Part shown: positions 1-13,048 of the stretch, one piece after another
Layout: each line of letters starts with the position of its first letter
Position numbering within the stretch: position 1 is the stretch's first letter
NCBI GenBank assembly: GCA_003342895.1
Contig: PTFA01000055.1
Coordinates: 3,813,629-3,877,628 of the forward strand
Length of the DNA stretch: 64,000 nucleotides
Origin: Casuarius casuarius
Taxonomy: Eukaryota; Chordata; Aves; Casuariiformes; Casuariidae
Direction: 5' to 3'
Notes under the pieces: model-generated
What the model was told of the DNA's origin: nothing
Seen by the model: the letters and a program-made list of their open reading frames with translations, nothing else
The model's database searches: none
Translations under genes and position numbers: made by a program

Positions 1-1913
1 GTACTGATGGTTCAAAAACTATTTTTCAGTGCAAAGATTCCAAAAAATGTCTGATAGAGATGCAGACCACCAGTGGAGGTAAATATTAATTAATGCCTAT
101 TGCTAATAAGCTTTCTTTTTTGGTCTCCCTCATCAGCTCCTTAGAAATAAACCTCAGTTCTCTGAGTGCCTGCCAACTTCAGACTGGAAGCCATTATGAG
201 ATGTACATTAATTAGCTACAAGAAGACTGCTATACTGCAACCATACATATCCCAAGCAGTCAGATCACAGCCTGTCCCTCAGGTGCCGACCTGAAGCATA
301 GATTTCCTGAAGCCAAGAAGGTATCAGTAGAAGGGAGAGTTCAAAATCCTCCAAGGAATGCTAGTTTTATGTGAGATTTAAAAATCAATGAAGCTTAAAA
401 AAAAAAAGTTAGAGTTTGAAAAAATGAGGAATAAAATGGAGCAAAAATAAGTAACCAAAAAAGCTCATTTTTTTCATCTGGATTGGTATCCTGCAAGCCT
501 CGTGCAAAGTAAGAACAATTGCAAAGTGTCTGTGTCTTCTCAGCTCCGTTAATGGGAACAGATTTTTGCACATAACCCAGGTATTCAAAAGTTGGTGTGA
601 GAAAGACAAACTTTTTCTACAGATGCTTCTAGGAAAGCTTTTAGAGCACATTCAGAAGTTAACAATAGCTTTAAATTCATATATAAAACCTCATCCTGTT
701 ACCATTAATACGATGGTCACTTTTTCAATGATTTAAATAAAGATAGGAGCATACCCATCTACTCTGCTGGTGAAAGATGACAGATCATTTGTTTTAGGAC
801 GCAGGTCTTGGTAAGTGGTGGGGGGAGGGATGTCTAACCATATGAACTCTCAATTTCTCACAGCGTGCCATAAAGAAAGAAATGGCCATTCCACTCTGAT
901 AACAGTGGGAAAATGTATATCACCATAGTGATATAAATTAATTAATTGTTAAAATACCCAGTAAGAAGCCATCAGGAAGAGAAGTAAATGAAACTTCTCA
1001 AAGACATAAGAAATCGCAGTATCACATTCAACTGAATTATAAGAGCTAAGCCTTAAATGTAGGCAGATGGAAAACGGACATATGTTCATTGGAGGATTAT
1101 TTTTCCCAGAATAACTTTTTACGATTAAGAGCTATTGCACGCTATGATACTAAACCCAAAACACCAAAATGTAACTTATATACAGATAAGCACATAAAGT
1201 CATATAAAAAAGAATATAATAATTTATTATCGTACTCTGCATGTTTATAAGCAGATGTACAGTGTTTTAAATATGTACATATATTTTTTTGCATGTGAAA
1301 GCAAGCATTTATTAGAGACAAATGCAGTAGCCTTTTGTAACATCTGATTTGTGCATTTTATTCTGTAACTTAAGAGTACTGTATTTCTTTTCCTTTTTTG
1401 CAATCCTTTGTTTTGAGTGGGAGCGACAGAGAAGACAACAAAAACTGCTGTTGAACTGAGCTTTTGTTATGCCATCACAACTAAGGCAAGTGTTGACTGC
1501 ATAATGAAAACAGGAAAAAGAAAGATTTTGAGATAAAGAGAATACTAAGAGATGGAGCGCTTCACTTCAGTACTGCTACTCACTCTGATAATGAAAGCAT
1601 CAAGAAAAACAATATGTTTTATCTGCATGTGTCAAACAGCTGATGTTTTGACTGCATAGTCAAGCTCTGTAAGGAAGAAAAGATATGGAAGTGATTAAAA
1701 CACCAATAACAAAAGTGCAGGATTTAACCCACTTTAAGGGTGCTTTCATTTTAGTTTTTCAGCCTCAAACTAGTAAGAATTGAATGCAAACCAGTGTTAC
1801 ATTACACAGAATTGAAAAATATCATGAAATGGAAAAAGCATGGCTTAGGGTACAAGGCGCAGGACTGCTTGTTCTGTTCCGTGCTTGGGAACATCTCTGT
1901 ATTGAGAGTCTGG
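1..1913. other. Non-coding AT-rich stretch, no gene seen
   Basis: The only open frames are short (80 codons or fewer) and carry no recognisable domain, splice-bounded structure or codon pattern. A G-rich run lies near 816-829 and a short A run near 397-407. No repeat family was recognised. Confidence 0.6.
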
Positions 1914-1995
1914 AAAATTTGCTTAATCATTCTGAGCTTTGGCTTCCTCATTTGTAAAACAGGGATAATGCATATCATACTGCTTTGAATAGCAT
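1914..1995 (+). repeat. MIR/CORE-SINE relic, sense orientation
   Basis: From about 1914 the text follows the MIR central-to-3' region. It has a 'GCTTAATCATTCTGAGC' analogue of the usual TTAACCTCTCTGAGC, then 'CTTCCTCATTTGTAAAAC' followed by 'AGGGATAATG'. In MIR this region reads TTTCCTCATCTGTAAAATGGGGATAAT. MIRs are tRNA-derived SINEs that spread in early amniotes and are inactive. The tRNA-like head is not recognisable, so the boundaries are approximate. A 64-codon frame across it is a chance reading. Confidence 0.7.
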
Positions 1996-4161
1996 TTGGA
2001 CATCAAAGGACTAAAAACATGCAACATGTGCCAGATTATTATTAATGTTATTGTTCTACACAAGTTGAAGAAATAGATTCACAATCTTCCTTTTTAAGAT
2101 AAAGTGAAAAGTCCCTTTAATTTGGCAAGAATTGCGTTTAAGATTGTGAGCTACACCTGCAATAGCTGATATCATTTCTTGTGTTTATTGGAGCGAAAAA
2201 TTGAGGACTTTCCAGCAAATATGCTTTACTTTAGGAGAGTGAGGGACACTGCCAATGTATCAAGGAAGATAAAGAAACCGGGAAGCCTAAAAATCAAGTC
2301 TTAACATGTAAAGAATGAATGGCTTAAGTACGTTGTTTGGAATGCATATTAGCAAATGTAAGGTATGCTACACACTTCTGTTTCTTAAAATGCAAACTCA
2401 GTTTCATCACAAACTTAGCTGAAATAGGATTAGCATAGCTTCTCTAAAAACCTGGAACCGGGCTCATTTGCTCAAGACTATCCCCAACATTGCTTTGCTA
2501 CCATAGTATCTGGTCTTGCGAACACTTTGTATCCTTCCTTTCTTTTTATCATATATGCTTGCCAGCTGACATGGTTATACAAAATGCAGTTTTCAGTATA
2601 GGAGAACATATGCACGGAGATCTGAACCTGATCCTTCCATTCCCTGGGAGCACTTGCTCCACAATAGGGACAATTGCTCAGAGCTAAGCTCCGTATCAGG
2701 TAGTTTTGTTTAACTGCAGTCACAGGGTTAGTTCTGCCTAAGTACACCCCAAAAGAACAGCAATTCTAATATAAAGCAGAGGTGGTTAATTATCCTTTGG
2801 GAGAAATGCTAAAGCCTGCTAGGTTGATTAAATAGGATATCTGTGAATTGCAGATCTCTGGAAGAAAGGTTTGAATCTGAACAGAATTCATAGGAGAGAA
2901 TGGGATTGCAAGGCATACAGATCCTCACAGACATCTTTCCATGAAAACGGTAGTTATTAGGAAGATCTTGCCTGGGTGGTTAATTCCAGGTATAAGAGTC
3001 TCTCTGGGGTTTAAATTTTTGAGCTTGAATTAATGAATGATTAGTTTCCTTTTATTTTTTGTAGATCTAGATGTAAGCATAGTAACTACGATAATGTTTG
3101 GAATGAAACAAAGAAATTAGGGTGGAGTTCTTTTAGCATTTTTTAGTGTTAAGAGTGGTTATAAAACAGATGTATTCCATCCCCATCAGAGTGTATGTAT
3201 AGGGATACTAGTTCATCCTCTTATATCCTGAACTGCAGTACATGACTGAAGGACAGAAAAGATTAGCAAGATGTTCTTATTTTACCCTCATGGGTGGGTT
3301 TGAGAACTAGTACTGCAAGTGTTGCTATAGAAGAGACATCTATAACAAGCATTAGCCAGAGAATTACAGAAAGCAACTTTTGTCATAATTCTTGTCACCT
3401 CAGAAGATCACACTAACAACTGATTTCAAAGATACACTTTTGTAGAGTGTTGAAGGAATGCAGGAGAATTAAATTCTGCCTTTCATTTCTACATAAAAGC
3501 ATATTCTCTTTCAGCTGGAACTGCTTTATCAAAGAAGAAAAAGGTATATATATAACTCCATAAGTAAAATAACTAAAAAATAATAATAATTATTATAACT
3601 CTCAGAATTCTTAAGAATGGAAAAAGGCAAACCAAAGGACGCAGAAGAAATATAGTCTATTTCATTAATCTATTTTCTTTCTATACTCATTTATACTCAG
3701 CTGTTCAAACTATGTGAATTATGAATAAATACGCTTTATTTGCTCAGTGGTTACAATAAAAATAAAGTTACTACACATTCTACAGATGTTTTACTCAGAC
3801 TCAAGGGTGCAAAAGTCCTCAAAGGTAGCACAGCGAGGAGAGCCTTACGTGAGGATACACTGCCCTGCCACGATACTTCACCCGAGGACATTCGGCCATA
3901 GACTGCCAGGTGCTGCTTCCTGAGCTGGACCGAGCGGCACACGCAGCACATCTCAGAGAGAGGTGTTATAGTCCCTCACTCTCTAACACAGCAGAACCCA
4001 GTATCTTAGATATATGCTGGAGCCAAAATGTGCCCCTCTGCCTTTATTCTGGCCAGACTTCCATTTAATCTCATCAATTCTGCAATCTGAGATTAGAAAG
4101 TTCAATACTAACGGACCAGTATCAGTCCCAATAGACCTGGTTGCAGAAATAGAGCTGTCAC
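1996..4161. other. Non-coding stretch, no gene seen
   Basis: Short frames overlap on both strands (for example near 2478-2747 and 3751-3951), as expected by chance. A mildly richer stretch around 3780-3960 has no flanking splice sites that I could support. No repeat family was recognised. Confidence 0.55.
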
Positions 4162-4305
4162 GGAACCACAGAATAGTTGGGGCTGGCAAGGACCTCTGGA
4201 GGTTATCTGGTCCAACTCCCTGCTCAAGCAGGGTCACCTAGAGCAGGCTGTCCAGGACCATGTTCAGTCGGGTTTTGAGTAACTCCAGGGACAGAGATTC
4301 CTCTC
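4162..4305 (-). repeat. CR1 LINE 3' tail fragment (LINE sense on minus strand)
   Basis: Read on the plus strand this is the reverse complement of a CR1 3' end. It begins with a CACAGAATAG motif, then GGACCTCTGGAGG, GTCCAACTCCCTGCTCAAG and CAGGGTCACCTAGAGCAGG, and closes with a GTTTTGAGTAACTCCAGGGA stretch. The same landmarks recur in the longer CR1 at 23.03 kb. Only about 145 bp of the 3' untranslated end remains, which is typical of 5'-truncated CR1 insertions, and no reverse transcriptase sequence survives. The 5' boundary near 4300 is approximate. Confidence 0.9.
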
Positions 4306-4699
4306 TGCTCTATATCACAATAGATCTAGTACCCATGTAAAGCTTCACTTGCTAGAGCTCAAAAAAAAGGGTGGGGGGGGTTAAACTCCTGTTTTTTCTA
4401 AATCTTTTAGGCCCATTCATATAGCCAGATATGTGCAGGAGAATTTTTTAGAAGGAGAATAATTTTTCCTGACAAACATTACATTCTAGGAAAAAAATTG
4501 TGAGCTCATGCTGTCAGACTGTTGGGTTATGGTTATGGCTAGGGTTAAGGCTGGGATAAAAGATACCTACTATCTTTATTTAAATCACTAGAAAACAGTG
4601 AGAAGCCTAAAATTAGATACTGGACAAATGGGAGATTTTTAGACTTCAGCTGAGTGAAGGCTGCCTAGTGTGTCAGGCTATTTTTTTCTGTTTTTAACA
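4306..4699. other. Non-coding stretch with A8 and G8 runs
   Basis: An A8 run at 4361-4368 is closely followed by a G8 run at 4373-4380. A short degenerate TTAGGG-like passage lies near 4523-4556. No gene was seen. Confidence 0.55.
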
Positions 4700-4960
4700 A
4701 GACATGAAAAACCAGGATATTTAAACATGTCTTTGTCCACATGAAACAAAATGACAATGCATTCTATTTATGGCATTTATTATAAAAGTACAGTTTTGCT
4801 TCCTTCTTCTCAGCTCTAAATTGACATACTGCAATAATTACAGCTGTAATTACGCTGTTAGAGGGAAAAGCTATTGACGTTTCCATCATACCCTCTGTTT
4901 TTCATGGGTTCACAGCTCATTAGCATCTATTTGCTCCACAGAAACTTGGACTAAAATGTC
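4700..4960. promoter_or_regulatory. Candidate conserved regulatory element with homeobox/E-box palindrome
   Basis: This unique, non-repetitive block is dense in possible transcription factor sites. At its centre (4835-4852) is a perfect 18-bp palindrome: TAATTA, CAGCTG, TAATTA. TAATTA is the core bound by many homeodomain proteins, and CAGCTG is an E-box bound by bHLH proteins. A second homeodomain-like ATTAGC lies near 4920. The palindrome is read directly from the sequence. The regulatory role is inference, because conservation across species cannot be judged from one sequence. Confidence 0.35.
4835..4852. repeat. Perfect 18-bp palindrome TAATTACAGCTGTAATTA
   Basis: Bases 4835-4852 equal their own reverse complement. 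The centre is an E-box (CAGCTG) and both arms are homeodomain cores, giving a symmetric composite site. Confidence 0.95.
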
Positions 4961-7900
4961 TTAGCTAAATACTGCTTAAAAAATAAACATAGCCGGCTTA
5001 TATTTAAGTCAGGACAGAGTTAAGCAGTGGGTATGTTTCTCAAGTGCAGTGTGTCAGTCTTTTGGACTAAAAATGGTAAAGACTAACATTTTTCTTGCTT
5101 TTGTTAACGAAAGAGTGGCCTTAAGGAAAAGTGAGTGAGAACTGTATTCCATTTACAAAGACTTCCTAACCAAGTCGGGTCCCATAGAAAGTTACTGTTA
5201 AGTACTGCTAAGTACTCCTACTTTCAGAGTAATGCTCAAATAATATTTTGGGCAAAGTTTGTAGCATATATCCTCATTCATTACTCTTCAGAAGAATAAG
5301 GCAGGTCTGCTGAGTACCACTTAAACACAAAAGTGGGAGATTAAACAGACTGTTTCTGTGAGATACTTTGAAATATTACGATTTCGAGAAGACTGCAGAT
5401 ATAGACAAAAAAGTATATATACAACTTGGAAACTTGCACACACAGTTAAATTTCAAATATGTTAGAAAATCTTATGTATTAAAGTACATTTTTGTATTTT
5501 ATCTTTAGTTGAACAAAAATCTACCATTAAAAGCAGAGCTGTATGCTCCAACCACTGATATTCTAAACTGAATGTGTTTCAGTAATGTTTTTGTCTTTTT
5601 GGAAACAGTGAAGAAAACCTTTACTACCAGAAAGCAAATTTTAGCTGGGATGTTTACATCTGTGTAACAGCACAGTGCTTTGCAAAACAGGACAGTGGAT
5701 TTCCCCATGTTCTTCACTAAAATCTTGACATCCACAGATATTGGATTAACTGTGATTAAAACAAAAAAAAAAATGTAACAAATTCATCTGTTTAAAAATG
5801 TGGCAACCTACTGGACAATATTCTGTGAGCACAAGTGAAGGTTAAACTCAGAGTATATTACTTGCCATGAATTATTCACTGAGGTCTAAACAAGGCACAC
5901 TAAGAAGGGGATTTTCTCACTAGCCTTGAGCTGTCTGAGAGTTTGGTTGCTGACCGAACTGGTCAGCTAGGGTCCCTTTACCGACAATTCAGTCTACTTC
6001 CATGATTTAGACACCTATTTTAAGACAGAGTGAACTGCTGCTCATAGCTGCCTATCCCTCTGTTGACTGTAGGGGATGCCTGCCTATTTTACACTAGAAA
6101 CCGAGATTTTGGGTGATTAAAGATATACTTGATAAATCCTATGTTACAAGTCCAAAAGCCGTAAACAGCTGTAGCATGACTGTTTTTCTTTTTCACTCTC
6201 TCACTTGTAGCAGTTGAACTGAATGAAGATGGGATTACAAAATTTGCTTTTACAGAAATGCAAATTTCAAAAATTTTCAAATTTTCAAATTTTTGTATTT
6301 GGCATCACATATTTGGCACAAGTGAGAGATTAAACAATGTCAAGACATCACCTCCTCAGTGCATAACTAATGTAGTAACTATCATGACTCAGAAAAAGCT
6401 CCACCTTTGACCCCTCACTACTTTCTTTCATTCAGACCCCGAGAAGGCAGGCCTGGCACTTGCCCTCCTGTCACTGGACTCTGACACTTCCAGATGGGAT
6501 TTCAAGATTACAGCATCCATTCACCTTTCCTAAACACTCCTGCCAGTGGCTGAGCTCTGCTGCAGGTTTCCATCCTAGCTTTGTGTCGTGTAGGTAAATG
6601 TAGGTGACATTGAATAGTTCTTCAAAAGAGTATCTGTTGATTTACCCATAAGAACATAGCAAAACAGAGGAGGAAAAAGTAAAGCAATGGAAAGGAATAC
6701 ATGCATTGTGTATCACTTTCACTAAAATTTATGTACGACTGACTTCTCCTTACTACCCAGACATCTGGAAGAGGAGCTACACTGTTTTCCCATACTCACT
6801 GATTCTTATTTTCTCTCCATTTAAGGGCTACTTTATTAGTTCTATCTGAAATCTTTATTTCATTTTTCCCTGTTTGAATTTTCCTCATACAGATGACTTG
6901 CCAGGCACAAGAAGAGCATGTTGCAGAATAAATCTCAAAGAAACTGACAGCTAAACTGACTGTTAAATACCACTAACAGAGGTGACTACAGCCAGAGACT
7001 TTTGGTTATTGTGGATATATCTGCAACATACCTTGCTCACAACCATGTTCACATTTGTAAGCCTGTGGTAGAGAGCAGTGTATATAATGTTCATAAATGT
7101 CATCATTCTTGACAGTAATAAATGGTCTAGTCATTTACAGTGAGTTAAAATACACTTCCCTAACAAAACAAATTAAATCCAATCCCTCAACTATTAAAAA
7201 TAAAACCCTGAAAATTTCTGTTTGGAGAGTCATAGGGAGAAAAATGAAAGGAAGGCGTATTAGGAACATTGCTGTATCTATAAAGGAGTTAGAGAATGTT
7301 ATTAAATCTTGGGAAACATTTCTCTACAAAATCATAACAACTGTATGTGAAGCAAATACTCTGAAGAGAATTTACATTTTTACTTGTCCAGGAGTAACGA
7401 AGAACAAAACAAAATTAACTTCTTCTGTGTTTACCTTTCTCAGAGGAAGGCTTGCAAGAAAAGAAAAACTCCGTGCATTTCTCTGTGCCAATACTCACAT
7501 ACGCGTAATCCTATCACATCTGATACTCCCACCTATTATATAAATATTGGAGTATTTTGTGCAGCCTTCATGGTATTTAAAACAGACACAGGGTCCCCTG
7601 GAACAGAGCACTATTCTGATGAAAATGCAATAGATTTAAAAGCTGTTCAGTTATTAAATTCAAAACAAGTTGTTGCATGGGTAGTACAGTAAGTGAAGCC
7701 TGTTTTTCTGTGGGATTGAGTCTTACATCCCACACCTCTACACTTAGCTTTACCTTCCCCATGGCATCCAGTGTCCTCATGTCCCCTAAACTGTCTCACA
7801 CATAGCCTCTTCTTGCAAGGTGGCACACTGAGACCAAGCTGGGGGAACGCTAAGGAGAACCCGGCCTGGAGGCTTTTTTCAATCTGGCCCACCAGCGCTC

Positions 7901-8732
7901 CCACAGCACAAACACACCAGAGTTTGCAGTAAACCCTTCTCACAGCAGGAGCACTAACTTGGGTCTCTCACGCTCACTGTCCACTTTCCCCTGCCCCAGC
8001 ATCAGTTTTTACACAGCTTTTAGGGGCTTGATATCTGTAGGACCCCTACATTGATTAGCGACTGTTGACACTGGCTTATGGGTTCAAAAGCTCTAATATC
8101 AAGATGGAAAGATAGAGTGATTATCTGAGCGTTGTTTCAGCAGGGAATCACACGAAAAATACTAAACAATATTTAGATGGTATCCTCATATGGACCAGCT
8201 ATAGTTTCTTTGAATTTAGTCTTATTGGACATGATCTCTGTGATATTACTCAGTAGGATCACTTTGGCTGATCTGTAAAAACTTTGTTCACTTGTGAGAC
8301 GACAACAGGAACTCAGTGCTTTCTGAAGATAATTTTGACTTTTCATTAAAAATCTTAGTGACCAAAGTTTTTCAGAAGATTCATTTTCCATCTGAAAGGC
8401 AAAAGATTTTGGCTTAGATATGTGCTTCAGAAGAACTACACTCACACCAGGATCTTCCTGAAGGCATGGTCTTGAAGGCATGGTTATACACAAAAGAAGA
8501 CTCTGATACAATTTGGGTCCAGCCTATTCAGAAGCATAGGAATAAGCAGTACCTCAACTCACGTTCGTGCTTAGTAATGATGTGGCATATCAAAAAATAC
8601 AAAGCTTTCAGTCTCAAGAATTTTCTGTGAAAAAATACTTTATAATCAGCCATAATTTTGCCTTTTTAAAAGTGAACATTTTTTCCTTAAATTATTTCCT
8701 TTTTTATCCTTGAAACCTTTCTTGCCCTCCAG
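4961..8732. other. Non-coding stretch, no gene seen
   Basis: This includes the longest open frame of the window (7097-7543, plus strand, 148 codons). Its residue content is rich in Lys, Ile and Thr, as expected from AT-rich DNA. It has no signal peptide, domain or repeat that I recognise, and a second frame overlaps it from 7384, so I treat it as chance. An A11 run lies at 5763-5773. No repeat family was recognised. Confidence 0.55.
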
Positions 8733-8840
8733 GTCTTATCTGTATGTCCAGAAGACAGAAGCTGCAAGCTGGGCTCTCCCATGAGACAGTAGACTATCTG
8801 ATCTACAATGTGTGCACCAAAACTGTAAAGGAAAAGCAAG
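8733..8840 (+). other. Candidate 108-bp exon (splice-bounded, weak)
   Basis: The segment is preceded by a long pyrimidine tract ending TTGCCCTCCAG (AG at 8731-8732) and followed by CAAG|GTGAAT (GT at 8841-8842). One frame is open throughout and contains an ATG at 8744. In that frame the segment begins with two bases of a split codon and ends with the first base of the next, so the 108-bp unit is phase-symmetric. I recognise no protein family. An open frame of this length is common by chance. The splice sites are the main support, and a non-coding RNA exon or a decoy is equally possible. Confidence 0.2.
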
Positions 8841-10569
8841 GTGAATCTCACCTATTCATAGCAGGCATAAAACCTGCTAATACTAGCAAGGTTTCAAGAA
8901 GCATTTCAGCATTGCCAGTGAGGTGCCACATAGAACATGGTTAGCGACGTGCTTCTTTCATCTTCACCCTCTGTGAGTAAAACATAGTGTAAGTGTGATC
9001 AAATTCCTGAAAATGTGTCATAGCTCAGAATATTATATAGGTTTCCATAGAGGGGTATTTATAGGTAGAACAGCAATTATGAAACTAGCAGCAGAAAGTT
9101 TTACTTAGCTAGTGACTTCCTTTTCACATATTATAATGATAACCCTCTACCACAGCAAATCAATCTTTTCTCTTTTCTTGATGCTCTCATCTGTTAGTTG
9201 ATTAGCCAAGCTATCTCTATTTTTAACCACTGAATCTGATCCAGCTAACTTCCTTATAGACATTTCTGCTGTGTTAAATGCAGAAGAAAAAATCTTTTTC
9301 TAAAAAAGAGGAAAGGCACCAAGTCTTTCTCTTTCTTGACTTAATTTTTTTTTTAATAAAAGGATTTTGTTCATCAACTTTACAACATCATATTTACTAA
9401 AAAAAATCATCACTGCATTTGGCCCATTGCAATAGAAAGTCTTACCTATTCATTTCCTTTCTATGATCCACATGTCCACAAGTCCATTACTGATACACTA
9501 AAGATAATTCTCAATGAAGACCAAGAGTTCAATTCAATTGTTAAGGGGCCTGGACTCAACTCATTCCTTTTCTTTCCAGAGAGTACTTCTAAAAGAACAC
9601 ATGTGACTATCTATCACTGAACTTGGTATCTTTTTAAAGTTTTAATTTCTCGAACTGAATAAAAACTAAATGTTGTCACTTGGTTGAAGAATTACGAAAC
9701 TTTTCACTCTTACAAATCAAGGAATTCATTGAGAGTAACCCTTCTCCCAAAGAAATCTTCCTTCAGAGGAATCTGCTTTTTCCAATAAAATAACCTTTGT
9801 TATGATATTTTTTAGAAAGGTTAGATTTACACATTGTTCTAAATAAGAGGTCACAATTTAAAAATACAATGTCAGTTGAGTTTTGTCTTCTAAATAGCTA
9901 CAGTTGGGTTAGTCAGAACCTCACAGATTTTCAGTAGTTAGTTTGCTCTTTTATCAGTCATGATTCAGAGAACTTCCTCCTGGCCAACCAAATCTTATTT
10001 TCATTCTGCTGGAGCTCTGACAGATTTGGGGCCAGAAACCATTCTGTAAAATAGTCCTAAAATTCTGACTTCCACACTCAGCATCCTCTCCTCTCATGTT
10101 TCAACTCTTCTGTCTGATTGAAAGTGTCTTCTTTTTCTTCTCTCAGTTTTGCCCTGCATCTTCTCCAACGCTAATTCCTTAGCCCTCTGTTTTTGACATT
10201 TTCTTTTTATCCATAAATAGTTTTAGATAAAGCTTTATACTGAGAAGTCACTGTCTGTCGCTTTCTGTATTAAAGAATTTCTATCTCATTTTACCTAGTC
10301 TTGCTTCTCATACTATTTTCTGATGTTCCCTTGCAAGTAAAATGTTAAAACTGAGCTTTAAATGAGCATTAGCTAATCATTTTTTTCTGCCGTGGGGATA
10401 GCACTCAAACTTATTCCTATTTAGGGCTGTCTCCCTGCCTTTCTTATGTAAAATATAAACCTATTCTCTTTCATTTTTGACACTTGCATATCCACCATAT
10501 CTACTAGTTTGTCAAACAGTTGACTTCTGTCTGATAACAGCTTCAGTCACCAATTTTTTGCTTCTTTCT
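8841..10569. other. Non-coding stretch, no gene seen
   Basis: AT-rich unique sequence with pyrimidine-rich passages (for example 10080-10330). No frame, repeat or motif could be supported. Confidence 0.55.
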
Positions 10570-10930
10570 CAAACTTCTCGTGTTTTCCATGCAGAGCCTC
10601 TGTGCATGGGAAAAGATCCCATCAAATTTCATACCCTCCAAACCTCCTCTTTTAAATTACTCCTGAAAACATGCCTAGCGTGGCCAGATTATTACCATGT
10701 CTGACAATACTAGAGAATTAAAAGCTGGATGTCTATTCTGTATAAGCTTGAGTAAAATCCTAGGACCACTGAGGACACGGAAATTTTGACACTAACTTCA
10801 GTAGATCTAGAGGCACACTGTCTACATTGCTACTATTTCTTCTCCAAACGCAGTTGTCCACGTTGTCTGCTTGTTTACTATTGCATCATGTTTCTCCCAA
10901 ACACTGTGGACTCCTTGGGAGAGTACGTCT
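10570..10930 (+). repeat. Possible old L2/L3-type LINE tail, plus orientation
   Basis: A passage around 10630-10680 (CTCCAAACCTCCTC ... ACTCCTGAAAACATGCCTAG) resembles the 'AAATCCCTCCTAAAAACCCA' stretch near the 3' end of ancient L2/L3 elements. A later passage around 10850-10925 (ACTGTGGACTCCTTGGGAG) resembles their 'ACTGTAAGCTCTTTGGGG' landmark. Order and spacing are right, but identity is low. Frames of 75 and 61 codons here would be by-products. Confidence 0.3.
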
Positions 10931-13048
10931 ATGCCATACCTTGAATCTATTCCGAAAATGCCTGAAACTTGAGAATGTTCAAGCAATCAAGGAACAGTTA
11001 TTCAAGGACTAAATTAATTTTAAATATTTTAAGTCTGTGTTGAATCTCATCACAGACTTTCATAAACCAGTGTCAAATTAAGAGTATACAGGCATCAAAT
11101 TGTGTTTGGCAGTTGATTCCATATAAATAATGTATTGTGCCAATGGAGATTTATAATGTGCTGTTTTAGAAATGTGTATCAAAATGCGTTTACCATTTTT
11201 CATGCTCAGAGGCACGTTATCTCATAACTATTATCTAACTTGTGCTAGCACATACACTGGCAGTTTTATGAATCACAGCAAGAAGCACATCTCTGTTTGA
11301 GGAATGTAAAGTTTTAAAATATAGAAACTTATTTTTGCTGTTTAAGCAACTTCTATATATGTGTATAAACTCAGTTCTGCAAAGTTATGTTCATGTCTAG
11401 CTGGTAAACGCTCAGATAATGTAACATTTAAAAAGGGAAAAACTAGCTGAGATATTTTTCCCCCTTGTTTCTCTCCATTGTGCTCAGTTATTTTCGACAA
11501 GAACCAAAATATATGATTCGCTTTTGTCTTTTACAACCGAAAAAAAAGGTCTTGGAATATAGAACATTTCTCAGTTAGGATGCCATTCTTGCAAACAAAG
11601 CTAAGGATGAGCTACTTGGACATTTTATCCAAAAAGCTTTCAATCTAATGCATATTATGTAATCAGCAGTTGAAAAATTGTAATTAATAAAATACTTCTT
11701 AAATGTTTATTTTAAATTACATTTAACAGAGTTAATGAAGTTAGTAATTTTATGAACATTTGAAGCTTAGTTGTCCCAATCTTACTTGTTCAAATAAAGT
11801 CCTCCAAATACTGGATTGGAAGTTTGGATCTGCACTGTTTTCTCCTCTAGCATTATAGTCTCCCTGCTCAAGCCCTCTACTGATTTCTTGCTTTACTACC
11901 CCGGCCAGATGGTTCAATAAGGCAATATTTTAGAGAAAGCTCTGGGCAGAGATCTTTGTTTTAGAAGGACTCATCCAGAAAGCAAGTATAAGAAGCACTC
12001 ATTCTGCCAATATCCTCTCTCAGAAAGGCGCACAAGGAAAATGAAGGCTCAAGAATCTTCCTCGTCATTAATAATTTTTCAGCTCTCTAGAGAAAGAGAA
12101 TTACCTCGAAACAGAAAAATGCGATTTTAACTCAAGGAAAGTAAGGACTACTTTGAAACACATTTAAAAGCCTACAGCTACTAAAATTATGATTACAGTC
12201 CTCAGTTTTGCAGTTCAAGAAGGATTCATGTCCTCTTGTCTGAGGTTGTAATCTTTTTTAATATAAAAACCTCCTGAATACACAGTCCAGAGAGAATGAG
12301 GAAGTAACATCTGTGGCAGCCCAGCTTGGCAGCCCAGCTTGACACAGATGCGCCTCACGTGGCACACAGCTGGAGACTCTCAAGGCTCAGGAGGGAGGCT
12401 GTGCTCTAAGGAGCACGCAGAGCACCTCCAGGTCTGCTCCTTCACAGCATTGCTAGGGCTGCCCATGTATTTCTGAAATGTGGGCCAGCAGCTATTTACT
12501 TCGAAACTGTGTCTGCTCCCAGCTTCTAAGAGATTAGAGAAAGATTGCTTTGTTTTGGAGATAAAACCTTGTTTGTATGATACTTCCTTATACAAACAAC
12601 TTCCATTCCTCAGTTAATGACGTCTTGGTTAATGCAAAAAAGTACGGGTTCTTCCAAGAAACTTTCATAACCTATAATGTAGCAAAATATTCTTTTTCTG
12701 CTGGTGACTTAGGCCAATCTTGATGAATTATAGGACCACAATATCCAAGAATAATCATTAAATATTGTATTTTATACCATAGTTACAGAACACACAAATA
12801 ATCAGTAAAACAATGTGCAAAGATTGTATGTTTTCTAACAATTGCTCTGCTGAAATGAACAGAGAAGATGATAGCTTACAGAAAAATGAAAAAAAGAGCC
12901 CCCCCAGGGGATGTACAAAACCAGCCACTATGTCACAAACAGTTATTAAAAGGACACTTTCTATAACAGATGAAGAAACAAGAACTAGAGGAAAAGTTTG
13001 GGTCTATCTGAAAGGATTTATGGGGATCTTGGATGTTCCAAAGAATGA
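10931..13048. other. Non-coding stretch with an AT-rich homeodomain-type cluster
   Basis: No gene was seen. Bases 11610-11790 hold several ATTA/TAAT cores, an octamer-like ATGCATATTATGTAAT passage and no repeat signature, so this could be a regulatory patch. A 13-bp direct duplication sits at 12315-12340, in a modestly GC-rich passage at 12300-12450. Confidence 0.5.
12315..12340. repeat. 13-bp tandem duplication (GGCAGCCCAGCTT x2)
   Basis: Two exact adjacent copies, 12315-12327 and 12328-12340. Likely a replication slippage or short duplication event. Confidence 0.95.

Noticed and set aside
4523..4556. Interstitial telomere repeat
   Set aside because: Only degenerate GGTTATGG/AGGGTTAAGG words occur, with no run of exact TTAGGG units.
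7097..7543. Longest open frame (148 codons, plus strand)
   Set aside because: Lys/Ile/Thr-rich composition typical of AT-rich DNA, an overlapping second frame, no domain, and no splice or promoter context. A frame of this length is expected once or so in 64 kb of such sequence.
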